From Brasilonema angustatum HA4187-MV1 (GTDB lineage: Bacteria > Cyanobacteriota > Cyanobacteriia > Cyanobacteriales > Nostocaceae), in NCBI GenBank assembly GCA_019359695.1, contig JAHHGV010000003.1, positions 62,001 through 126,000 on the forward strand: 64,000 nt of DNA. The letters are read 5' to 3'. A model generated the notes under the pieces. That model did no database searches, was not told the origin of the DNA, and was given only the letters and a program-made list of their open reading frames with translations. Both the position numbers and the translations under genes were made by a program. Shown in pieces: positions 1 through 8,717 of this stretch (position 1 is the stretch's first letter; every line of letters begins with the position of its first letter).

Positions 1-1
1 C

Positions 2-39
2 GCATATAATTAACAGTTTGTCTACTGTTAATTATATGC
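2..39. repeat. perfect 16-bp inverted repeat (hairpin)
   Basis: Positions 2-17 and 24-39 are exact reverse complements around a 6-base loop (TTGTCT). The stem is AT-rich and is followed by a short T run, so it could end transcription from a gene left of the window. It could equally be a remnant inverted-repeat element. The function is not known. Confidence 0.6.
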
Positions 40-685
40 AATTTTTGTTAATCTAAATACCATATAAAGCTCTTATAGCACTTATTTTTCTTGCTTTACT
101 AAGGTCAGCTATTTTATTTCATTCTTTAGATAGAAGCTTTACTAAACTGAGGCATTATAAAAAGTTATTGTACTTAGTCCAGTGAAAAGCTTATTGCTCT
201 GTAGTGGCAAGGAAAAACTACCGAACTTAAAAGCGTAAATCAGTTGCTAGTAATCACAGCTTGTATTCTTTTATCAAAGACTTCGATTTGATTTAGGCAA
301 TGTGTTGTCGGTGTTCCAGACTCAAATTCTAAAAGGAAGAAGAAAATATAATAAAATAATAAAATTTCAATTTTTTTTACAAAATGTGATAATTTGAGAA
401 TATAGGTCAAAATACGGTGACCATTCGATAGCTATCAACACCGCCAGACGTTAGGATTTTTCTGCAACAAGTGGAACTTTAACCTGATGTCAGTAACCTT
501 GGCTCAACAGTGAGCTAATCAAATTCAAATTCCTTACTAAAGTATGCTCAAAACCTTTATAGACGGGGGGATTATTTGTTTTTTTTAGTTTGTTTGCCTC
601 CAGTCTTCTTGTCCATTGGGCATTTTGCTTATGGATAGTGGTGTAGTTCTTGGGTGTACTGAAGTAAATACTGTCTAGCGAATAG
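40..685. other. non-coding, AT-rich upstream region of the mys locus
   Basis: I recognise no gene here. A 67-codon frame on the minus strand (490-693) has no ribosome site and ends inside the hairpin before mysA, so I do not call it. The promoter of mysA should lie in this stretch, but I cannot place -35/-10 boxes with confidence. Much of 340-410 is A/T homopolymer. Confidence 0.4.
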
Positions 686-706
686 TCCCCCATTTTTTTT
701 GGGGGA
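686..706 (+). promoter_or_regulatory. hairpin in the mysA leader
   Basis: TCCCCCA (686-692) pairs with TGGGGGA (700-706) around a T7 loop, 26 bases before the mysA start. It is the only strong GC stem near the gene. It could act in the 5' leader, for example on RNA stability, or as an attenuator, or as the end of an upstream transcript. Only the structure is seen; the role is inferred. Confidence 0.4.
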
Positions 707-732
707 TATTGTCAACTTGTAGGCCAAAAATA

Positions 733-1968
733 ATGAGTACAATCCAAGCAAAGTTTTCAGCGACTGAAGATGCTTTTCATGTAGAAGCTTACGAAAAAAT
801 TGAGTACAGCCTCATTTATGTTGATGGGGTTTTTGCAATCGAAAATCCACAACTGGCAGAAGCCTATAAAAAATTTGGACGCTGCTTGGTTGTTGTAGAT
901 GCTAATCTCAATAAGCATTACGGCAGTCAAATCGAGCAGTACTTCAAATATTACGACATTGACCTGACGGTTTTTCCGATCACGATTACTGAGCCAAACA
1001 AGACTATTGAGTCTTTTGAGAAGATCATCGATGCTTTGGCCCAATTCAAGCTGGTTCGCAAGGAACCTGTGTTAGTGGTTGGTGGTGGACTGATTACAGA
1101 TGTTGCAGGTTTTGCCTGTTCTGCTTACCAGCGCAGCAGCAACTACATTCGCATTCCTACCAGTCTCATTGGTTTGATTGATGCGAGTGTTGCTATCAAA
1201 GTAGCAGTGAACCACAAGAAGCTGAAAAATCGCCTTGGTGCTTATCACGCTTCGCAAAAGGTTTTCCTGGATTTCTCGTTCCTGGGTACTTTGCCAACAG
1301 CGCAAGTCCGCAATGGGATGTCAGAACTTGTGAAAATTGCAGTGGTTAACAACAAAGAGGTTTTTGATTTGTTGGATAAGTATGGGGAAGAACTGCTTTC
1401 CACACACTTTGGCAACATTAACGCAACACCAGAAATCAAAGAAGTGGCGCATCGGGTCACTTACGAGTCTATTAAAAGTATGCTGGAGTTGGAAGTTCCC
1501 AACTTACACGAGTTAGACCTAGACCGTGTTATTGCTTTTGGTCATACTTGGAGTCCGACTCTAGAACTTGCACCTCGTGTGCCTATTTTCCACGGTCATG
1601 CAGTCAACATCGACATGGCTTTTTCTGTCACCCTTGCAGCACGACGAGGCTATATTACCAAAGAAGAACGCGATCGCATTCTCAGTCTGATGAGCCGTCT
1701 CGGTCTTGCTCTCGACCATCCCCTCTTAGACGAAGAACTTGCATGGCGTGGAAGCGAATCCATCACCTGCACACGAGGCGGTCTGCTACGAGCCGCTATG
1801 CCCAGACCAATTGGCGATTGCTTCTTTGTCAATGATTTAACTCGCGAGGAACTGGCTGCAGCATTATCAGAACATAAGCATCTGTGCGAAAGCTACCCTC
1901 GTGGTGGCGATGGCGTAGAACTCTACCCAGATGCTTACAACCCAGAACTTGTTGGGAGTGAAGCCTAA
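733..1968 (+). CDS. mysA: 2-demethyl-4-deoxygadusol synthase (MysA)
   Basis: First enzyme of MAA synthesis. It cyclises sedoheptulose 7-phosphate to 2-demethyl-4-deoxygadusol. The 411-residue protein belongs to the dehydroquinate-synthase/EVS family. It shows the glycine-rich NAD-binding stretch [14 protein letters not shown], the following [17 protein letters not shown] block, and the metal-binding region with SELVKIA, GHTWSP and HGHAVN. Length and sequence fit the Anabaena-type enzyme closely. I chose ATG 733 (MSTIQAKF) over an upstream TTG at 709 because family members begin here. The stop codon overlaps the mysB start (TAATG), which indicates translational coupling. Confidence 0.96.
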   Translation: MSTIQAKFSATEDAFHVEAYEKIEYSLIYVDGVFAIENPQLAEAYKKFGRCLVVVDANLNKHYGSQIEQYFKYYDIDLTVFPITITEPNKTIESFEKIIDALAQFKLVRKEPVLVVGGGLITDVAGFACSAYQRSSNYIRIPTSLIGLIDASVAIKVAVNHKKLKNRLGAYHASQKVFLDFSFLGTLPTAQVRNGMSELVKIAVVNNKEVFDLLDKYGEELLSTHFGNINATPEIKEVAHRVTYESIKSMLELEVPNLHELDLDRVIAFGHTWSPTLELAPRVPIFHGHAVNIDMAFSVTLAARRGYITKEERDRILSLMSRLGLALDHPLLDEELAWRGSESITCTRGGLLRAAMPRPIGDCFFVNDLTREELAAALSEHKHLCESYPRGGDGVELYPDAYNPELVGSEA

Positions 1969-2798
1969 TGTCGCAAGTTGTCGAAAAGCCAACAGCTAGA
2001 CCTGTTACACCATTGGGGATTTTAGCTAAGCAGCTAGAAACCATTTTGCAGACACTTGATAAGATGTCTGCTGATGAGCTACAAGCTAACCTCAATCAAG
2101 CATGGCTTTTGGCAGCAGGTTTAGACCCCTATCTAGAAGAATGTACCACCCGTGAATCACCAGCCTTAGCAGCGCTAGCTCAAAAAACGGCTCAAGAAGC
2201 TTGGAATCAAAGGTTCCACGAGGGAGCGACAGTACGAGAACTAGAACAGGAAATGCTTTCTGGACATGTGGAAGGGCAAACGCTCAAGATGTTTACCCAC
2301 ATGATGAAAGCTAAGAAAGTGTTGGAAGTTGGTATGTTCACTGGCTATTCTGCACTCGCGATCGCAGAAGCTTTACCGCCTGATGGAGAGCTGGTCGCTT
2401 GTGAAGTTGACCCTTACACCGCAGAGTTCGCGCAAGCTGCTTTCCGGGAGTCTCCCCACGGTGCAAAAATTCGTGTGGAAGTGGGTCCAGCACTCTCAAC
2501 TTTGCAGAAACTGGCAGATGCAAGGCAGTCATTTGATTTTGTGTTTATTGACGCAGATAAACGGGAGTATGTCAAGTACTTTCAAACCTTGTTGGAGAGA
2601 GATTTGCTCGTTCCTGGAGGGTTTATCTGTGTAGACAACACTCTACTTCAAGGACAAGTCTATCTTCCAGAAAAAAATCGCACTCCCAACGGTGAGGCTA
2701 TTGCTCAGTTTAACCACGTTGTCGCCGCCGATTCGCGTGTGGAACAGGTATTGTTGCCACTGCGAGATGGCTTGACCATTATCCGACGGTTACCGTAG
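1968..2798 (+). CDS. mysB: O-methyltransferase making 4-deoxygadusol (MysB)
   Basis: SAM-dependent O-methyltransferase of the CCoAOMT-like family (276 residues) that methylates 2-demethyl-4-deoxygadusol to 4-deoxygadusol. Motif I is visible as LEVGMFTGYSALA near residue 122, followed by the acidic CEVD and the metal-binding FIDADK and DNTLLQG segments typical of this cation-dependent family. Its ATG shares one base with the mysA stop, so the two are co-translated. The sequence is colinear with the Anabaena variabilis MAA methyltransferase over its whole length. Confidence 0.96.
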   Translation: MSQVVEKPTARPVTPLGILAKQLETILQTLDKMSADELQANLNQAWLLAAGLDPYLEECTTRESPALAALAQKTAQEAWNQRFHEGATVRELEQEMLSGHVEGQTLKMFTHMMKAKKVLEVGMFTGYSALAIAEALPPDGELVACEVDPYTAEFAQAAFRESPHGAKIRVEVGPALSTLQKLADARQSFDFVFIDADKREYVKYFQTLLERDLLVPGGFICVDNTLLQGQVYLPEKNRTPNGEAIAQFNHVVAADSRVEQVLLPLRDGLTIIRRLP

Positions 2799-3287
2799 TT
2801 GTCATCCATTGAGCCTGCACTCTTGTTGTGCATACAGAACTCAGAATTCACAAATCACGAAAACCGCACTTATCCTGTTCCCTTTTTCTTAGTTCTTAGC
2901 TGTTGTGAGTTCTGAGTTCCTCAATGACTGTTGTCTATCATGGCACTAAGTAGGTCAACATTGAAAAACATAAAATAGAGTCTTTGCGATTGCGGCAGAT
3001 TGCGGGAAGCCTCCTTGGGGGTCTACGGTTCACCCTAGTGGGAACGCCCGTCGCGCCTGATCGCACCGAAACAAGGACTGCGCCGTGCTGGTCTCACTGC
3101 GTTTCATTCGCTGCGGACATTTTACGTTTAATTAGGTTGAGCTACTTACTAGACAATTCCAGATAGTTGAATTCGTAGTTTCACAGTTTTTCTCAATTGC
3201 GAAACTACGAATCACAAATCACGAGTTATTATGGCACGATCTCTTCCCCTATAATCTAATACAGAAGCAACATCACCAAGTTCTTTT
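2799..3287. repeat. repeat-filled spacer between mysB and mysC
   Basis: No gene is recognised. The spacer holds two long hairpins: 2837-2853 pairs with 2903-2919 (17 bp, one mismatch), and 3171-3182 pairs exactly with 3201-3212 (12 bp). Between them is a GC-rich stretch (about 2984-3110) built from short repeats also seen near 38360, such as CCCTAGTGGGAACG. mysC is still co-directional, but these hairpins could reduce read-through from mysAB. Confidence 0.6.
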
Positions 3288-4628
3288 GTGCCACAAGTAA
3301 AAGCTTTATTCCAGAACCTTGCGACCTTGACAATACTTTTTTTAGTGTTGCCTATTAATGCTGCTATAGTTCTGGGATCTCTATTTTGGAATCGCTTAAG
3401 CCGTCTTGTTCGTCCTCAGACAGTTGTCGCTGCAAACCGCAAAAATATCTTGATTAGCGGTGCCAAAATGACGAAGGCGCTACAGCTTGCCCGTTCTTTT
3501 CACGCTGCGGGACATAGAGTTGTTTTAATAGAAACCCACAAATACTGGTTATCGGGACATCGGTTTTCTGGTGCGGTTTCTCGCTTTTATACAACTCCTA
3601 TCCCACAGTATGACCCAGAAGCTTATATCCAAGCTTTACTAGACATTGTTAAGAAAGAAAACATTGATGTCTATGTTCCTGTCACGAGTCCAGTTGCGAG
3701 TTACTATGAGTCTTTAGCAAAGCCTGCGCTCTCACCCTACTGCGAAGTTTTCCATTTCGACGCTGATATCACCCAAATGCAGGATGATAAGTTTGCTTTC
3801 AGTGAAAAAGCAAGAGCGTTTGGCTTATCGGTTCCCAAGTCCTTCAAAATCACCAACCCTGAACAAGTTCTGAATTTTGATTTTTCTGGGGAAACTCGCA
3901 AATATATTCTCAAAAGCATTCCTTACGACTCAGTATGGCGCTTAGATTTAACTAAGCTACCTTGCGATACCCCTGAGGAAACAGCAGCATTTGTCAGGAG
4001 TTTGCCAATCAGTCCAGAAAAACCCTGGATTATGCAAGAGTTTATTCCTGGCAAGGAATTTTGCACTCATAGCACAGTCAAAAATGGAGAGTTACGGCTG
4101 CACTGCTGTGCAGAATCTTCAGCTTTTCAAGTCAATTACGAAAATGTAGAAAACCCCAAAATTCTAGAATGGGTAAGGGATTTTGTTGGAAAACTGGGAA
4201 TTACTGGACAAGTTTCTTTTGATTTCATTCAAGCTGAAGATGGGACAGTTTACGCCATTGAATGTAATCCCCGAGCGCATTCGGCAATTACAATGTTTTA
4301 CAACCATCCACAAGTGGCAGATGCTTATTTGAGCGAAGAATCTTTTACAAAACCTCTCAAACCACTGCCAAACAGCAAGCCGACATACTGGACATATCAC
4401 GAAGTCTGGCGGTTAACTGGTATTCGTTCCTTTCCTCAACTGCAAACTTGGATACGCAATTTTTTCCGAGGTACTGATGCCGTTTACAAACTGGATGATC
4501 CACTGCCGTTTCTGATGCTACACCACTGGCAAATTCCCTTGCTTTTGCTCAACAATCTACGGCAATTCAAAGGTTGGACAAAGATTGATTTTAATATTGG
4601 TAAACTTGTGGAATCAGGTGGCGATTGA
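3288..4628 (+). CDS. mysC: ATP-grasp ligase making mycosporine-glycine (MysC)
   Basis: ATP-grasp enzyme (446 residues) that joins glycine to 4-deoxygadusol to give mycosporine-glycine. The N-terminus has a hydrophobic helix (residues about 10-30). An ATP-grasp core follows with SGAKMTKALQLARSFHAAGH, the DADITQMQDDK segment, IMQEFIPGKEFCTHS and the metal-binding end SFDFIQAEDG...IECNPRAHSA. It aligns throughout with the Anabaena MAA enzyme. The start is GTG at 3288: an in-frame stop lies at 3252 and there is no ATG, GTG or TTG between. No clear ribosome site is seen. Confidence 0.95.
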   Translation: MPQVKALFQNLATLTILFLVLPINAAIVLGSLFWNRLSRLVRPQTVVAANRKNILISGAKMTKALQLARSFHAAGHRVVLIETHKYWLSGHRFSGAVSRFYTTPIPQYDPEAYIQALLDIVKKENIDVYVPVTSPVASYYESLAKPALSPYCEVFHFDADITQMQDDKFAFSEKARAFGLSVPKSFKITNPEQVLNFDFSGETRKYILKSIPYDSVWRLDLTKLPCDTPEETAAFVRSLPISPEKPWIMQEFIPGKEFCTHSTVKNGELRLHCCAESSAFQVNYENVENPKILEWVRDFVGKLGITGQVSFDFIQAEDGTVYAIECNPRAHSAITMFYNHPQVADAYLSEESFTKPLKPLPNSKPTYWTYHEVWRLTGIRSFPQLQTWIRNFFRGTDAVYKLDDPLPFLMLHHWQIPLLLLNNLRQFKGWTKIDFNIGKLVESGGD

Positions 4629-4715
4629 ATGAAGGGGAGAAAGTTAATGTAAGCGAAGGTAACTTAAATACAAGGGTGTTTTAACAAAAACTTTGTTCAT
4701 ATAGTTCATATAATT

Positions 4716-4838
4716 GACCAACGCAACACATCAAAAACTTGTCACTATTGTCGTCAGAGGCAAGATATGTTACTTGAAAAATATGCTTGTTTCTGTAGTG
4801 TGTGCACTGTTATCGACCGAGATGCTAATAATATCTAG
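4716..4838 (+). pseudogene. remnant of TnpB (IS200/IS605 OrfB) C-terminus
   Basis: A 40-codon open stretch reads TSKTCHYCRQRQDM, then a second CxxC pair (CFCSVC) and TVIDRDANNI. This is the zinc-ribbon and DRDxNA end of TnpB-type proteins. The rest of the gene is absent, so this is a decayed insertion-sequence remnant lodged between mysC and the following methyltransferase. It shows that this junction of the cluster was once open to insertion. Confidence 0.7.
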
Positions 4839-5138
4839 TCGTAATACCGTTTCACTTTAAGGTTGATACAAATGGGGGGGCTCTTACCAGGGGGAAAGAA
4901 CTAGAAACCAATCATTTGTATCAGGGATTTTGTGAATGGTATAATATATTACTGTAGTTCCTTGCGCAGCTCGTGCCACACAAACTAGTTTCAGTTTGCA
5001 GTGTGCTTGGAGTTGTCCAAGAAATCGACACGTTTATACACGTTTAGAAAAGCAGGTGAGTGACATAATTTTAGCTTGGTAATTTTGGACTGGACTAGAT
5101 AAAAAGTAATTAGCGTCTACTATTTCGAGAAATAGAAT
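4839..5138. other. spacer with a repeated 26-base motif
   Basis: No gene is seen. The sequence ACCGTTTCACTTTAA at 4846-4860, followed by a TTGATAC box, recurs at 22093-22107, so it is a dispersed repeat. The 5' leader and ribosome site of the next gene should lie in the last 100 bases, but no strong Shine-Dalgarno sequence is visible. Confidence 0.4.
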
Positions 5139-6179
5139 ATGTTGGGAACGACTTCGGCATCCAAAAAGCTTGCTCAGATGATCTATGGCTACTGGCAAAG
5201 CCAATGCCTTTATATAGCAACAAACTTAGGTATACCTAACCTTTTACAGTCGGAACCAATGACTGTAGAAGCAATAGCAAAAGCAACTTCTACGAAAGTA
5301 GAAACTCTCTATGTTCTTCTGCGTGCTTTAGCTCATTTAGGTGTGTTCGTAGAAAAGCCCGGACGTGTATTTGCAGCAACAGAACTCTCCCAACTGCTGA
5401 TTACAAATGCGGGGCCTTCTGTTGGACATTTCCTGATGCACATTACAGAACCCTGTATGTGGGATGCTTGGAGGGAACTAGGGGATTCCTTGAAAACAGG
5501 GGAAGTAGCTTTTGAGAGGGCACATGGCAAGAAATTCTACGAATTTTTCATGACGGAAAACGCCGATAGTAGAAATCTGTTCAACAATGCCATGAGCTTT
5601 TTAACGAATCAAGCAATTGATTCGTTGTTTGAAGTGTATGATTTCGGTCAATTTGATACAGTTATGGACGTTGGAGGCAATCAAGGGGCACTGATTGCCT
5701 ATATTGTCAAAAAATTCGGCTGTAAAGGTGTATTGTTTGACTTACCGCATGAGGTGGAAACAGCTCCTGCTTTCCTAGCAAAGCAAGGACTTGATGAAAA
5801 TGCAGTGCAAGTCATTGGTGGTAATGCCTTGGAGGAGATACCAAAGGGTGCAGATGCGATCGTGATGAAGTATTTCCTTTCCGTATTCAGTTCGCAAGAC
5901 ACGATCAAGGTACTAAGTGGGTGTAAAAAAGCTCTCCCAAAACAAGGTAAGGTTGTACTTCTACAGACACTAGTTCCACCTCGTGGTGCACCAGTAGAAT
6001 ATCCAGATGGCACAATCCCAGCTCTTGCCGCAGTTCAGATGATGGTGACAAATCCTGGGGGTTACTGGCGCACGGAACAAGAGTATAAAGAGTTGTTTGA
6101 AAAGAGTGGCTTTGAACTGGAAAAAGTCATTTACACTGGAACTAGCCTGACGGTGATGGAATTTAGCACAGTGTTTTGA
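5139..6179 (+). CDS. class I SAM methyltransferase, COMT-like, with altered catalytic motif
   Basis: This 346-residue protein has the layout of plant-COMT/hydroxyneurosporene-type methyltransferases: an N-terminal winged-helix dimerisation domain (about 10-95), then a Rossmann SAM domain with motif I DVGGNQG (177-183). The family normally has a catalytic His in an HDW triplet after the LK motif. Here residues 248-250 read SVF (context MKYFLSVFSSQD), so the general base is missing. It may use another residue, methylate nitrogen or carbon, or have lost methyl transfer, as some family members have. Position between mysC and the NRPS suggests MAA tailoring. That role is inferred. Confidence 0.8.
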   Translation: MLGTTSASKKLAQMIYGYWQSQCLYIATNLGIPNLLQSEPMTVEAIAKATSTKVETLYVLLRALAHLGVFVEKPGRVFAATELSQLLITNAGPSVGHFLMHITEPCMWDAWRELGDSLKTGEVAFERAHGKKFYEFFMTENADSRNLFNNAMSFLTNQAIDSLFEVYDFGQFDTVMDVGGNQGALIAYIVKKFGCKGVLFDLPHEVETAPAFLAKQGLDENAVQVIGGNALEEIPKGADAIVMKYFLSVFSSQDTIKVLSGCKKALPKQGKVVLLQTLVPPRGAPVEYPDGTIPALAAVQMMVTNPGGYWRTEQEYKELFEKSGFELEKVIYTGTSLTVMEFSTVF

Positions 6180-6219
6180 GCCTCGCACAAATACGAACAA
6201 AGTTTTACATCCACCGCCT

Positions 6220-6271
6220 AAATTATGGATATGTCTTTCGGCTTGTTACAAGACATATCCCAGCATAATTT
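6220..6271. terminator. stem-loop after the methyltransferase gene
   Basis: GGATATGTCTT (6227-6237) pairs exactly with AAGACATATCC (6250-6260) around a 12-base loop. The flanking AAATTAT (6220-6226) and ATAATTT (6265-6271) extend the stem with a bulge. It lies 40 bases after the stop codon and no T tract follows. It may stabilise or end the transcript. The rest of the gap up to the next gene (about 210 bases) holds nothing I recognise. Confidence 0.45.
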
Positions 6272-6480
6272 GGATTTGCGCATCTTTTATAGTAGCAATT
6301 TTATCCAAATAATTGTATACCCAATTAAGTATTTATATTGATGTTTTTTCAGTTTAGTATTTTGACATAACAGCTAGATGTGCTCATACTTAGTATATAT
6401 GTATTATTTGGCTTGAACAAAAAAGGCAACAAAGTAGCCAGAAAGATAAGTACACTTATTAACATTACTGGAAAACATTG

Positions 6481-7452
6481 ATGCTTAAAGCTAAACTGAA
6501 ACTCCCACACGAGCACTTATTCGCAACACCAACTACTACAGCAGTTGCTTCATTGGTAGTCAGCTTAGTAGCCTTATCTTTCTCACCAATTCTGATCCGC
6601 TTGAGTGAAGGCGAACTCGGTCCAAATGCTACAATCTTTAATCGCTTTTGGATCTCTACTGTCGCCTTTGTGCTGTGGAATGGATTCGCAGCAGCGCGGC
6701 GGCGACTATCTGATAGCCAACCTGAAAAACTACAGCTTTACCAAATCCGGATATTTTTGCTCTTACTCGCAGGAGGTTTTGTAATATTTGCTACTCTTGG
6801 TTTGTGGGCTTTGTCACTAACTCAGACCAACGTCGCTAACGCTACGCTCATGCACTATTTGGCTCCACTGTTCACCGTCTTAGGAGGATGGCTGATTTTT
6901 GGGAAGCGCTTTGATGGTAAATTCCTTATCGGTATGTTTGTAGCTATTGTTGGTGCTGGTATTATAGTATATGATGACATTTCCTTGACAAGTGACAAAC
7001 TCCAAGGAGATCTCATGGCATTACTATCAGCTGTGTTTCTTGGTTTCTATCCACTCATCGTCGAACAACTACGAAGTAAATTGAGTCCGACAATAATCAT
7101 GACGTGGTGTTCTGCGATCGGCTCGGTGTTACTTTTGCCTATTGCTCTACTCACTGAAGATAGGCTTTTCCCCTATTCGTTGGGTGGGTGGCTTTACGCG
7201 ATTTTGCTAGCCCTGATATGCCAAATACTAGGCTTGGGACTTTATGCCTATAGCCTCAACAAGTTATCTTCAGGATTTGTCTCCTTATGCGATCTGTTTG
7301 TTCCTGTCTTTAGCTCCCTGGAAGCTTGGGTTATCTTTTCGGAAAGCCTCAACTGGTCTACATTGATAAGTTTTGTTGTGATTATTTTAGGGGTATATCT
7401 AACTTCATCTAGTGAATTTGCTATCAAGGAAGAGGTAGAATCAGCTATGTAG
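6481..7452 (+). CDS. EamA/DMT-family membrane exporter
   Basis: Inner-membrane transporter of 323 residues with two EamA repeats, about ten hydrophobic helices in all. The first repeat runs from about residue 20 to 155 (SLVALSFSPILIRLSEGELG, later ALSLTQTNVANATLMHYLAPLFTVLGG), the second from about 175 to 310. DMT proteins of this type export small metabolites or amino acids. Set among MAA genes and followed 68 bases later by a dioxygenase, it is a plausible exporter of the MAA to the sheath or periplasm. The substrate is inferred from position only. ATG 6481 is used; an adjacent TTG at 6478 is possible. Confidence 0.85.
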   Translation: MLKAKLKLPHEHLFATPTTTAVASLVVSLVALSFSPILIRLSEGELGPNATIFNRFWISTVAFVLWNGFAAARRRLSDSQPEKLQLYQIRIFLLLLAGGFVIFATLGLWALSLTQTNVANATLMHYLAPLFTVLGGWLIFGKRFDGKFLIGMFVAIVGAGIIVYDDISLTSDKLQGDLMALLSAVFLGFYPLIVEQLRSKLSPTIIMTWCSAIGSVLLLPIALLTEDRLFPYSLGGWLYAILLALICQILGLGLYAYSLNKLSSGFVSLCDLFVPVFSSLEAWVIFSESLNWSTLISFVVIILGVYLTSSSEFAIKEEVESAM

Positions 7453-7519
7453 AGAGATTGGAGACTGGGGGAAGAAGAAGGTTATTGGTCGATTGTTAAG
7501 TATATCATTTTTTCACTCT

Positions 7520-8674
7520 ATGAATACTATCCATAATCTCCCAATTTCAATTTCTTCAGATATGAGATTACGGTTTTTGCAGGATGATGAGAAAACTGTT
7601 GCCAGTACTGAAAAAGAACTACCTCTAGTTATTGAGCCAGTCAAAGAAAAATCTTTTGCAGTTCTCAAAGCATTGCTGAAGGAAAGTGGCGACTGGTTCA
7701 ATAAACAACTAGATACATACGGAGCGATTTTGTTTCGGGGATTTGAGGTTGAGGGTGCAGAGCAATTTCAAAAAGCCCTAGAGCTATTGAATATCCAACT
7801 GGAGTCAGTTTATCATTTTGGCAGCGCTCATCGTGTACAAATAACTGAGAAAGTCTTCACCTCTTCTGAAGCTCCACCAGATGTGATTATAGCTCCTCAC
7901 AATGAACTCAATATGGTGCCGGTGCGACCGAGTGTACTTGCTTTCTTTTGTCAAGTTCAGCCCGAGTTGTATGGGGAGACTCCCATCATCAATACAGAAA
8001 AGCTATTTTATGACTTATCTCCCAGCTTACAGCACAAAATTGTAAACTATCCTCAGCAGTTTGTGCGATATGTTCCCAACCATCTATTAGAAATGGTCTT
8101 CGAGGATCTCTCGCCAGACGAGATTACCAAACTTCTCCAGGAACAAGGATTTGATTTTAACTGGGAAGAGGATGGCTCTATTTCTTTTGAATGTTCTTAT
8201 ATTCCCTTATTCAGTCACCCAAGAACGAGTAAACTCTGCTTTTGCCTTAGTATTGTTGATTGTTTAGTTAGTAGAGAATGGTATCGAAATATTGGGCAAC
8301 GGTATTCATTTAAACAAAGGCTCTATTACAACTTGCTGCCAGCCAAATTGTACAAAAATATTCAACAAAGAGCAACAACAGCAGCAACTGTTGTTGATGG
8401 TTCGCAAAAACGAACTAGTACTTTGAACGCATATTTTTTGAACAAAGATGGTCAAAGCACCAATATGACGGAAGCAGAAGCGAAAGAGTTGGGGCAAGCT
8501 GAATGGAAAAATGCAGTCATATTTCAGTGGAAGCAAGGCGATATTCTCGTAATCGATAACCTACAAGTTGCTCATAGTAGACTCAATACTAAACTGAAGC
8601 GAAAAATACTGACTGCTTTTGGGAATATGTGCAACATTCGCGATATGAAACCAGCTTTATTAACAACTTTTTGA
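7520..8674 (+). CDS. TauD/TfdA-family 2-oxoglutarate/Fe(II) dioxygenase
   Basis: A 384-residue non-heme iron oxygenase. The iron ligands are visible as HNE (H127, E129, in APHNELNM) and the distal His352 in VAHSR, with basic residues (KLKRK) shortly after that can bind the 2-oxoglutarate carboxylate. The N-terminal YGAILFRGFEV segment is typical of TauD/SyrP-like enzymes. Known MAA oxygenases of the MysH type are phytanoyl-CoA-dioxygenase-like and shorter, so this is a different branch. Likely jobs are hydroxylation or oxidative trimming of an amino acid side chain on the MAA or on the NRPS-bound residue. I chose ATG 7520; a TTG at 7493 would add nine residues. Confidence 0.85.
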   Translation: MNTIHNLPISISSDMRLRFLQDDEKTVASTEKELPLVIEPVKEKSFAVLKALLKESGDWFNKQLDTYGAILFRGFEVEGAEQFQKALELLNIQLESVYHFGSAHRVQITEKVFTSSEAPPDVIIAPHNELNMVPVRPSVLAFFCQVQPELYGETPIINTEKLFYDLSPSLQHKIVNYPQQFVRYVPNHLLEMVFEDLSPDEITKLLQEQGFDFNWEEDGSISFECSYIPLFSHPRTSKLCFCLSIVDCLVSREWYRNIGQRYSFKQRLYYNLLPAKLYKNIQQRATTAATVVDGSQKRTSTLNAYFLNKDGQSTNMTEAEAKELGQAEWKNAVIFQWKQGDILVIDNLQVAHSRLNTKLKRKILTAFGNMCNIRDMKPALLTTF

Positions 8675-8717
8675 AATATATAAACATAATAAAGAATCGT
8701 TTGATTTGCAGCTAGCC

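Noticed and set aside
490..693. 67-codon frame on the minus strand before mysA
   Set aside because: It begins inside the hairpin at 686-706, has no ribosome site (A run only) and resembles no known protein.
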